Origin: JALYOK01 sp963840785
GTDB taxonomy: Bacteria; Pseudomonadota; Gammaproteobacteria; Burkholderiales; JALYOK01
DNA length: 64,000 nucleotides
Assembly: GCA_963840785.1 (NCBI GenBank)
Contig: CAWJAF010000003.1
Span: forward strand, 496,001-560,000
Direction: 5' to 3'
Below, one piece after another: positions 56,700 to 64,000 of the stretch. Made by a program: the position numbers and the translations under genes. Position 1 is the stretch's first letter. Each line of letters starts with the position of its first letter. The notes below the pieces were generated by a model, which saw only the letters and a list, made by a program, of their open reading frames with translations, searched no databases and was not told the DNA's origin.

Positions 56700-58241
56700 T
56701 CATTTTGGATTCATGCTCGGGATCGATGCGAGAACCGGGAGGTTAAGTTGACGCTCCACATCTTCAACCGTCTCAAGTCTGCCACTCATCAAGTGACTTA
56801 CTTGGGCTAACGCGATACCGCCGAGCAAGCCAAACAACACCCCCGCAAGCAACTTCAACCATATCTTCGAATCCACCGGCTGTGTCGGTAAGCGCGCGGG
56901 CTCAATGACACGAACGTTACCGATTTTCTCCGCATCCATCGCATTGGAAATTCGTAACTCTTCAAACTTTGTTTGGTAAAGGCGATTATTTTGATCATCC
57001 ATTTGGCGCGCCTGATAGAGGTGATCAAATTCCACCGATATATGCTCAAGGATATTCAATCGATCTTGAAATTCTTTCAGTTTACTTGCGTGCGCTTCTT
57101 CGCGCGAACGCAACGCCTTTTGTTCGGCCTCGTTGCGTAATAATTCTTGCTGCAATTGGGCGAATAACGATCCAGTCGCTGTTGCAGTACGGCCAAAAGA
57201 TTTCGTCGACTCTTGCTCTGCAATCTTCCCTCTCACGAGACGAATTTCCTCACGCAACGTTCGCAATGTGGGGTTTTCGGCCTTGAATCGTAGAGCCATT
57301 TCGTTCTCTTGCAGCTCCAGAGTCGTTAGTTTGTCTCTCAAGATGCTGCCAGTTGATGGGTTTTCTGCGGTATTCGCTAATTGCTGTCGAATTTGTGCCA
57401 CTCGACTCACAATTTCCGCTTGCTGACTGCGGGTTTCGTTCAAAATTGTTCGTAGAGACAACTCCTGCTTGAGCGCGATGTCTTGCGCATCCTTAACCGT
57501 TGTAACTATCCCATAACGCCGTTTAATTGCCTCTAGTTTGTTTTCAGAGTCAGATAGTTTCTCCTTTAGATTCTGAAATTGCTCTTTAAAAAACGCATCG
57601 GTTTTGGGATTCTTCAGAACGCCTAGTTGACGTTCGACGAAAAGTGACGCAAACAAATTCGTTACTTTCTCCGCCATCTCCGGGATTTCATGTTTGAAAC
57701 TGAGATTAATAAGCGATGTCTTGCCCGCAGGTTCGACGGAAACGTTGGTCATCAACCGCTCCACTGCAATTTCAAACAGGCCTTGATCATCTAAGGCCGG
57801 ACGCATGATGATGCCAAAAAGCGAACTAGTCGTTTCTTCTTTTAGTTTTGGATAAAGTGCCAAAGGTCCAACCGTTTCGACAACGCGTTCGGCCAAAGAA
57901 CGGCCAGCCAACAACTCTATACTCCGAGCAATCTGCTCTTCGGAATTCGGATTGAAACTAGCAACGTTGCTCTTGTTTGGCGCCAATGTCAGATCCGATA
58001 TTTGGTCGCGCCCCGGGGTGATTAGGAACTGGGTATTCGCTTTGTACATCGGTTTGACGTAAAAATGCGTCACCGCTGCAACAGTAAGCGAGGTACTCAA
58101 GAAGAACGTCAGCACCAACCATTTCCGCTTGAATATTACATTTAAGAAATCTCGCAAAAAACTCCCGCGGAAATTATCGTCCATCGATGGCCCGATAAGA
58201 TCATTGGAAGCCGTAGATGCTGTGTTGGTATTGGTGGCCAT
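56700..58241 (-). CDS. Wzz/ExoP-type chain-length determinant
   Basis: A 513-residue inner-membrane protein: first helix WLVLTFFLSTSLTVAAVTHF, a large periplasmic coiled coil with the GNVR-type region (YGIVTTVKDAQDIALKQEL, RSREEAHASKLKEFQDRLN, ISVEFDHLYQARQM), then the proline-rich PARLPTQPVDSKIWLKLLAG and second helix. It partners with the downstream ATPase to set polymer length and organise the Wzx/Wzy machine. No fused kinase domain is present, as in split systems. Intact. Confidence 0.9.
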   Translation of the reverse strand: MATNTNTASTASNDLIGPSMDDNFRGSFLRDFLNVIFKRKWLVLTFFLSTSLTVAAVTHFYVKPMYKANTQFLITPGRDQISDLTLAPNKSNVASFNPNSEEQIARSIELLAGRSLAERVVETVGPLALYPKLKEETTSSLFGIIMRPALDDQGLFEIAVERLMTNVSVEPAGKTSLINLSFKHEIPEMAEKVTNLFASLFVERQLGVLKNPKTDAFFKEQFQNLKEKLSDSENKLEAIKRRYGIVTTVKDAQDIALKQELSLRTILNETRSQQAEIVSRVAQIRQQLANTAENPSTGSILRDKLTTLELQENEMALRFKAENPTLRTLREEIRLVRGKIAEQESTKSFGRTATATGSLFAQLQQELLRNEAEQKALRSREEAHASKLKEFQDRLNILEHISVEFDHLYQARQMDDQNNRLYQTKFEELRISNAMDAEKIGNVRVIEPARLPTQPVDSKIWLKLLAGVLFGLLGGIALAQVSHLMSGRLETVEDVERQLNLPVLASIPSMNPK

Positions 58242-58244
58242 AAC

Positions 58245-59678
58245 CTACACTCCCGAGCCTTTTAATACCGCGGGAATCGTCTTCAACAGGATTTTGAAAT
58301 CTAATGATAGAGACCATTGGTCGATGTATTGCATATCAAGCTCCATCCATCGGTCAAACGTAATTGAGTTACGTCCACCCACTTGCCAGAGGCATGTAAT
58401 GCCCGGCCGAACACTGAATCGACGGCGATGCCAATCTTCGGTGAAACCACGATAGTCGCGCACCGGCAAGGGACGCGGCCCAACTAAACTCATGTCGCCA
58501 CGCAAGACGTTAATGAGTTGTGGCAATTCGTCCAAACTGGTCTTGCGTAAGAACGCGCCAACCGGCGTGATTCTGGGATCTTTCTTAATTTTGAACGCGG
58601 GGCCGTTCACTTCATTTTGGCTTTCCAGGGCGGCCAATTTCGCCTCGGCATCGGGAACCATCGTTCGGAATTTGCATAAGCGGAAAAGCCGCTTGTTGAG
58701 CCCAACTCGTTCCTGAACGAATAAAATCGGGCCAGGCGAACCCAAGCGAATCACTAATGCAATCACTACAAACACCGGCGCTAAAACCACGAGCAATGCC
58801 AAAGATACAACCACGTCAAATATACGTTTTACGATAACCGTTGGCCCCATCATGCCGCCCGTATCGATCGTTACGACCATCTCGTCTTCAATTCGCTCAA
58901 TACGGGAATGTCCGATTTTCGGCTTAAACATATCGGAAACAAAACGAACTGTAACGCCCTGCTCTTCGCATTGATCGAGTATGCGAGATGCCTGATCGAA
59001 GAACGACTTCACCGGCGTACAGATGAGTACCTCGTCCACCACCTGATCTTTAAGCAAATCGTGAAATCCGGCAAAGTTACTGACGACTTGATAGCCACTG
59101 CGCCGGAATGCTTCATCGCCCGCCCAATGATCATCGACGAATCCCACAACTCGATAGTCAAGATCGGCGTTCGCCTCAACCCGCTTAGCGAATGCAACGG
59201 CGCGCGGGTTAGTGCCGACAATGACTAAGTGAATCGATTTTTTATCCGACCGGCGGCGTAATGCGGTACGCAATAGGTATCGGCCCACTACACAAAGACC
59301 AAACGACACAAACCAAAACACTAACAAGAAGGCCATTGTGATCAGTTCGATGCGAATAACGACCGTAGCAACCCAAATCACTATCGTCCCACCCAACGCT
59401 GCTTTTGCGATATCCAGCGACGTGCCGCGAGTGGTCGAGGGAAGGCGCGGGCCAACATATAAGCCGAAATAGGTAAACATGCCATGCCAAGCAAACATAA
59501 AGCCAAAGAACATCAAGAAATTATGTAACTTTATCCGCATGCCTAACACTTCGACAAACGAGGGGGCATCCATCTGGGCAAAAGGCGCCATGGTCGCAAC
59601 CGCGAAAGCAACCAACATCGCGAAGAGATCATAAATCTTTAAACCGCTCACGATTACGCTACGGTCACGTGGCTTCAT
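58245..59678 (-). CDS. Polyprenyl-phosphate sugar-1-phosphate transferase (initiating)
   Basis: The ATG at 59678 (MKPRDRSVIVSGLKIYDLFA) is chosen over the longer frame; the gene reads 477 residues. Four N-terminal membrane helices, a CoA-binding-like domain (VIVGTNPRAVAFAKRVEANA) and the catalytic PglC-type C-terminus (KRIFDVVVSLALLVVLAPVF, PGPILFVQERVGLNKRLFRL, FRTMVPDAEAKL, LRKTSLDELPQLINVLRGDM, LVGPRPLPVRDY) are present. The enzyme puts the first sugar phosphate on undecaprenyl phosphate. It stands 3 bases upstream of the Wzz gene, so they are co-transcribed. Confidence 0.92.
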   Translation of the reverse strand: MKPRDRSVIVSGLKIYDLFAMLVAFAVATMAPFAQMDAPSFVEVLGMRIKLHNFLMFFGFMFAWHGMFTYFGLYVGPRLPSTTRGTSLDIAKAALGGTIVIWVATVVIRIELITMAFLLVFWFVSFGLCVVGRYLLRTALRRRSDKKSIHLVIVGTNPRAVAFAKRVEANADLDYRVVGFVDDHWAGDEAFRRSGYQVVSNFAGFHDLLKDQVVDEVLICTPVKSFFDQASRILDQCEEQGVTVRFVSDMFKPKIGHSRIERIEDEMVVTIDTGGMMGPTVIVKRIFDVVVSLALLVVLAPVFVVIALVIRLGSPGPILFVQERVGLNKRLFRLCKFRTMVPDAEAKLAALESQNEVNGPAFKIKKDPRITPVGAFLRKTSLDELPQLINVLRGDMSLVGPRPLPVRDYRGFTEDWHRRRFSVRPGITCLWQVGGRNSITFDRWMELDMQYIDQWSLSLDFKILLKTIPAVLKGSGV

Positions 59679-59739
59679 ATTACCTTTACGACGGGCGTTT
59701 TCTGTTGCATAGACCGTTCGTCCATTTTGCAAAGATTGG

Positions 59740-60745
59740 TCATGCGACTTTTAAACTCGGCTTAACTGTGGATGAGTTCGGGACTACGGATTCATCTTTT
59801 AACAACTCGTCAAAATACGCGATGGTCTTCGTCAAACCTTCTTCCAATGAAATTTTTGGGGCATAACCTAACTCCTGTCGTGCCAGAGTTAAGTCTGGTT
59901 GACGGCGCTGGGGGTCGTGAATGGGTAATGGATTGAAGACAAATTTTGAGCGGGAACCGGACAGGCTGATGATCTTTTCGGCTAATTCCAATACCGTAAA
60001 TTCGGAGGCATTGCCTAAGTTAACGGGGCCGGTGAAATGTGTCCGGCGAGCTCATCAATTTTTGTAATCCGTCAATCAAATCGTCTACATAACAAAACGA
60101 GCGCGTCTGGGAACCATCACCATAGAGGGTAATCGGTTCATTGCGGAGGGCCTGCACGATGAAATTTGACACGACGCGGCCATCGTTCGGGTGCATTCGC
60201 GGCCCGTAGGTATTAAAGATACGAGCAACTTTGATTTGAAGCTTATGCTGGCGGTGATAGTCGAAGAATAAGGTTTCTGCACAACGCTTACCTTCGTCGT
60301 AACAGGCGCGCGGACCGATGGTCGACACACTTCCGGTATAGCTTTCCGGTTGCGGATGCACCGAGGGATCACCATACACTTCCGACGTTGACGCTTGGAG
60401 AATTCGGGCGCCGACACGCTTAGCCAGACCCAACAGGTTTATCGAACCATGAACATTGACCTTTGTCGTTTGTACCGGATCGTTTTGATAGTGTATCGGC
60501 GAGGCGGGACAGGCAAGGTTATAGATCGCATCGACTTCGATGTATAACGGGAAAGTGATGTCGTGACGCATCACTTCGAAATTGGAATTGCCCATCAGGT
60601 GACGGATGTTTCGCTTGGTTCCGGTATAAAAATTGTCCAAACATAGAACTTCTTGGCCGGCCTTAAGTAATTCCTCACACAAATGCGATCCAAGAAATCC
60701 CGCACCTCCCGTAACTAGAATCCGTTGCGAGCTACCGTAATTCAT
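59740..60745 (-). CDS. UDP-glucuronate decarboxylase-like SDR epimerase (one frame break)
   Basis: The first 240 residues (ILVTGGAGFLGSHLCEELLK, LDNFYTGTKRNI, NLACPASPIHYQ, STSEVYGDP, YDEGKR with catalytic Tyr and Lys, FNTYGPRMHPNDGRVVSNF) match UXS enzymes. The frame ends at 60020, but removing one T near 60036 gives DTFTGPVNLGNASEFTVLEL and joins the C-terminal part ending at 59740. The SASSTSEVYGDP and ACPASPIHYQ blocks favour UXS over dTDP-glucose dehydratase. It makes UDP-xylose from UDP-glucuronate. First gene of the EPS operon, transcribed away from the GT-C gene. Confidence 0.88.
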
Positions 60746-61473
60746 CTACCGCCCCCTTTTAGACGCAAAAGTACATGAGCAAACAGACTCAAATCCACGA
60801 ACTGTGAGCCTTTTGCATTGATAAGCTAATAGCATTGCTGAAAAAATTGGAGCGGGAGCGGAACGATAAGTCGCCATTTTGAAGTATAGTTTCCTTGAGA
60901 TCTCGATTCGGTTCGTAGCATCAGTTGCACGCCAAACTACATGCTGCTGAACTATTATTATTTATTCGGCCGCTTGGCCTCTTGATCGAACTAAGTAGGC
61001 ATGCGACCGTTTTGAACTCATTATTTCTTCAATAAGTATAGTACGCATCGGGAAAAATTGACGCAAAATTTCACGATGAGGCATTATATTTCTTCTGATG
61101 AAATTGCAAATTCTCTAGCAATAATTAAGCCAAATTTATAACTATATGTTTTATATTAAAAACACGAAAAATGTCGTGTTTGTGTCACCCTAAGTGTAAA
61201 AAAATCCGACAGTTATCCGTATTGGAAAATTTCTGTACCATATTTCTCATTGCGGCCTTGTGTTACTCGATAAACCTCAAGGAATCTCTGATTATTTCAC
61301 CACGCGCGACGCAAGCAATCTGAGGCGCCGAAAGTTTTGGCGATATGATTTGATAGCGTTTGGCACTCAACATCACTATGGCGCCGAGACCAGGAATAAA
61401 CTATTCTTTGCAGTGGCACAGTTTACCGGTGGCCGCAACGCGGAAAATAAAAAAACTAATCCCCTTCAGATAC
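60746..61473. other. 728-base AT-rich divergent regulatory region
   Basis: This gap separates the EPS operon (minus) from the GT-C gene (plus). From about 61020 to 61260 it is very AT-rich with runs of A and T, unlike the rest. A TTGAAC and TATAGT pair at 61010-61042 has 19-base spacing and is only a weak promoter. No gene is supported, and frames here have no ribosome sites. Confidence 0.5.
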
Positions 61474-62968
61474 ATGCATAACGTAATACATTCCCTTGTA
61501 ACGAAAAACCAATCAAAGTTCGATGTATGGCTGGTGGCACCAATCTTGGCCGCTATCTCGTTTCACCTGTTTCGACTGGATAGTGCTCCCCTTTGGTTCG
61601 ACGAAACTCTTACGGCAAGCTGGATCGCAGCGCCGTGGAATGAGATGCTTGGTGTCGTACTAACCGACAATCACTTACCCTTATATTTCGTGTTGCTCAA
61701 AGCGTGGACTTACGTAGCGGGCGATTCGGTGTATGCATTACGTTTCTTTAGCGTGCCGTTCTCGTGCGCAACGGTACTTGTAATTGCATTCGTCGCGACG
61801 ACGCTTTCCGGACGTACAGCGGGACGTTGGGCCGCCTGGTTAGCGGCGATTTCGCCGTACCTATTGCATCACGGACAAGAAGCGCGGATGTACTCACTAC
61901 TTGGTTTTCTTGCGGCCGTTAACGTGTGGCTTGTCGCACGCTTTGTTTCCGGCAAAGCAAAGAAGCTCGAAACTGGATTTTTGAGGTGAATATGGCAATG
62001 CTTGCGACGCATTACTACGCCATTTTCTTGATTGCCGTGGAAGGTCTGATCTTATTTTTCCTAGAGCGAAAACGCCTTCGCGCTTGGCTACCAGCACTTC
62101 TGGCAAGCTGCGTGCTTTTCATCATGTTGGTGTTGGCAGCAAGGTATCTGGCAACGCCCCATGCCGGCGGCGACTACGAAGGAATGAAACTCATAGGCCT
62201 GCCAGGTATGGTGTGGGGAATGCTGACGGGTTATACCTTAATGCCAAGCTCCTCAGACTTTCACGACCGAGGTCTCGGGCGATATTGCCCTATCTTCCCA
62301 TTGCGGCCTCCGCCCTCGTTGCCCTACTGGCGATCTGCTGGGCGGCACTGCAATCACTGCCAAGACCCGCATGGATACTGCTTCTTGGCGTACTGCTGGG
62401 GACTTTGATGCCCCCGCTGGCAATGAGTTTCTTATTCGATATTGGTATTAATCCCCGTTACGCGATGACGAGTGTTGCATGCTTCATCGTGCTATTGGCG
62501 GCCGGACTTTCTCGCCTCGTTCACAAATCGTTGGGATGGGGGTGTGCGGCCGGAATCTTGGGGTTATTGTCGTTCGCGAGCTTTTCTCACCTGCGCGATC
62601 CGGGTCACGGGCGCGAAGATACGGTCTCTGCGGGCAAGTGGTTAGACCAGAACGTTCCTGTCGATGAATTCATTTTGATTACGTCTAGTGAATTTTCCGT
62701 TCTCACCAACTTTTACTGGTCAAAACGACGCTTCGCAAGCTATCCCGTCGGCACAGTGGTCGTAAGCAATGCAAATGTTGATTCGATTGCGGATGACTTT
62801 CCATTTTCCGGAAAACCGCGCGCAATTTTCATGGTTGCAAGGGAATGGATTTCAGATCCGCAAGATCTTTTGATCCCGGCATTGCAAAAACGCTATGGCG
62901 ACTGCGGTGGGACGACGTTGGCCGGCATTCGCATTTTGTGCCTCTTGCCGCCGCCGACAAAAAACTAA
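61474..62968 (+). CDS. GT-C (GT39/GT83-like) integral membrane glycosyltransferase (frame-interrupted)
   Basis: The start is the ATG at 61474 (MHNVIHSLVTKNQSKFDVWL). The N-terminal half has the GT-C acidic motif LWFDETLTASWIAAP and a second TDNHLPLYFVLLKAWTYVAG block, and GQEARMYSLLGFLAAVNVWL. The frame breaks near 61965 and 62270 and continues through MAMLATHYYAIFLIAVEGLI to a C-terminal periplasmic part (INPRYAMTSVACFIVLLAAG). About 490 residues in total. Such enzymes use polyprenyl-phosphate-linked sugars in the periplasm, matching the GtrB-like gene that ends just after it on the opposite strand. Confidence 0.78.
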
Positions 62969-63975
62969 TCGTTGATGACCTTTTGAGGAATTTGAGTTCG
63001 CGTTGCTGCAATTTCCAGCGGCAACATTCGATATCCTTTGGTGCAATGATATTTGTTCACTAAATACAACGGCCGCCCCTTTGTTTCATCGAACATGCGG
63101 CCGAGATACTCCCCAATGATTCCGAGCGCGACCAGTTGTACCCCGCCGAGGAATAGCATCACCACCATTAGCGACGGATAACCGGCGACCGGGTTACCGT
63201 ACAACAACGTTTTGACCACAATCACGCCACCGTAGGAAAAGGCGCCCAACGCGACAACAAGCCCTAAATAGGTCGCAAGCTTCAATGGCGCAATAGTAAA
63301 AGACGTAATGCCTTCAATTGCGAAGTTCCATAATTTCCAGTAATTCCATTTCGTTTCGCCGGCGAAGCGCGGATCTCGATGATAGGGAACGGCCTTTTGC
63401 GGATAACCAATCCAAGCGAATAGACCCTTCATAAATCGATGCTGTTCGCGCAATAGTTTCAGAGCGTCTACCGCGCGTCGGCTGAGCAGGCGAAAATCGC
63501 CGGTATCTTGTGGAATCTTGAAGCGGCTGACACCTTGGATAACGCGATAGAAAAAATGCGCGGTGGTTTTTTTTAACATCGATTCGCCTTCACGCCCGGA
63601 GCGTGTCGCGTAGACCATATCGTTGCCCTCACGCCAACCGTCGATTAATGTCGGAATCAACTCCGGTGGATCCTGCAGATCGGCGTCGATAACGATAACG
63701 GCATCACCCCGTGAGTAATCCAAACCGGCCGTCATCGCAATTTCTTTGCCAAAGTTTCGGCTCAAATCGACGATGACAACGTGATCGTCATTCGCCTGCA
63801 GTTCGCGCAGCAATGCCAACGTATTGTCTTTGCTACCGTCATTGACGTAAATGACTTCATACTCCAGCGCCAGCGCCCGCAACACAGCGGAAGTACGCCG
63901 ATGAAATTCCGGCAGGACTTCCTGCTCGTTGTAGGCCGGGACCACGATCGATACAGTTTCCGTTTTACTGGTCAT
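62965..63975 (-). CDS. GtrB/DPM1-like polyprenyl-phosphate glycosyltransferase
   Basis: An intact 336-residue protein: VSIVVPAYNEQEVLPEFHRR, EVIYVNDGSKDNTLALL, VIDADLQDPPELIPTLIDGW with the DAD metal motif, and KIPQDTGDFRLLSRRAVDAL. Two C-terminal membrane helices (LGLVVALGAFSYGGVIVVKT and LMVVMLFLGGVQLVALGIIG) end in FDETKGRPLYLV. It transfers glucose or another sugar from a nucleotide sugar to undecaprenyl phosphate. It overlaps the end of the GT-C gene by 4 bases tail to tail, which supports a functional link as donor maker and user. Confidence 0.92.
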   Translation of the reverse strand: MTSKTETVSIVVPAYNEQEVLPEFHRRTSAVLRALALEYEVIYVNDGSKDNTLALLRELQANDDHVVIVDLSRNFGKEIAMTAGLDYSRGDAVIVIDADLQDPPELIPTLIDGWREGNDMVYATRSGREGESMLKKTTAHFFYRVIQGVSRFKIPQDTGDFRLLSRRAVDALKLLREQHRFMKGLFAWIGYPQKAVPYHRDPRFAGETKWNYWKLWNFAIEGITSFTIAPLKLATYLGLVVALGAFSYGGVIVVKTLLYGNPVAGYPSLMVVMLFLGGVQLVALGIIGEYLGRMFDETKGRPLYLVNKYHCTKGYRMLPLEIAATRTQIPQKVIND

Positions 63976-64000
63976 TGTTCACTCTTTCTAGCGAAACATT

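Noticed and set aside
61531..61547. Second sigma-54-like site near the GT-C gene start
   Set aside because: It lies inside the coding region and the -12 element does not fit.
1..64000. CRISPR array
   Set aside because: No regularly spaced direct repeats of suitable length were seen and no cas-like gene occurs.

Overview
The window looks like a chromosomal segment of a Gram-negative proteobacterium, most likely a betaproteobacterium or a close gammaproteobacterial relative. This rests on gene content only: a Liv-type transporter joined to a long-chain acyl-CoA synthetase, a DUF1415 protein, TRAP transporters and a Wzx/Wzy exopolysaccharide locus. No rRNA or ribosomal protein gene is present to settle it.

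Positions 1 to about 8300 are accessory DNA with a conjugative flavour next to tRNA-Asn(GTT): a VirB2/TrbC-like pilin cut by the window edge, a VirB9-like lipoprotein, an OmpA-like periplasmic domain, a secreted Cys-rich protein of a kind found near conjugative secretion genes, and an AlpA/excisionase-like regulator. Inside it sit a zinc-ribbon/unknown/LuxR trio, an AlkB-like membrane di-iron oxygenase and a pair of secreted proteins of unknown function. No integrase is visible. Positions 8487-15392 hold a minus-strand livHMGF-acyl-CoA synthetase-livK operon. Positions 15531-21874 hold a repeat element and a minus-strand cassette: alpha/beta hydrolase, Tat-exported NMT1-like binding protein, SCO1-like protein, histidine kinase, then a receiver-cyclase-SARP regulator. 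Positions 22386-23871 carry two tandem toxin-antitoxin modules (ParD with a decayed ParE, and an intact VapBC). Next come an acyl-CoA ligase, a TauD-TRAP operon, a DUF1415 protein, cysS and a pair of small EamA/SMR-like half-transporters.

From about 33 kb to the end the window is a surface-polysaccharide region. It holds a PKD/LamG secreted protein, a heparinase II/III-family protein, a GDP-mannose/UDP-glucose dehydrogenase, glycosyltransferases, methyltransferases, a beta-helix protein, an OafA-type acyltransferase, a Wzy-like polymerase, a formyltransferase/beta-propeller fusion, Wzx, a polysaccharide deacetylase, a WecG-type transferase, a BY-kinase-like ATPase without the Walker A lysine, Wzz, a polyprenyl-phosphate sugar transferase, UDP-glucuronate decarboxylase, a GT-C transferase and a GtrB-like transferase. 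The minus-strand run from 60745 down to 50591 reads as one Wzx/Wzy operon: nucleotide-sugar supply, initiating transferase, length control and kinase, chain extension, deacetylation, flipping.

Many conserved genes (roughly 17 loci) are split by single-base shifts, both losses and gains, often inside short homopolymers, while the protein remains recognisable across the break. This looks more like residual indel error in an assembly than mass gene decay, so most interrupted genes are annotated over their full span with the break described. The exceptions, where decay seems real, are the ParE toxin (an in-frame stop besides a shift) and a transposase fragment at 47.8 kb.
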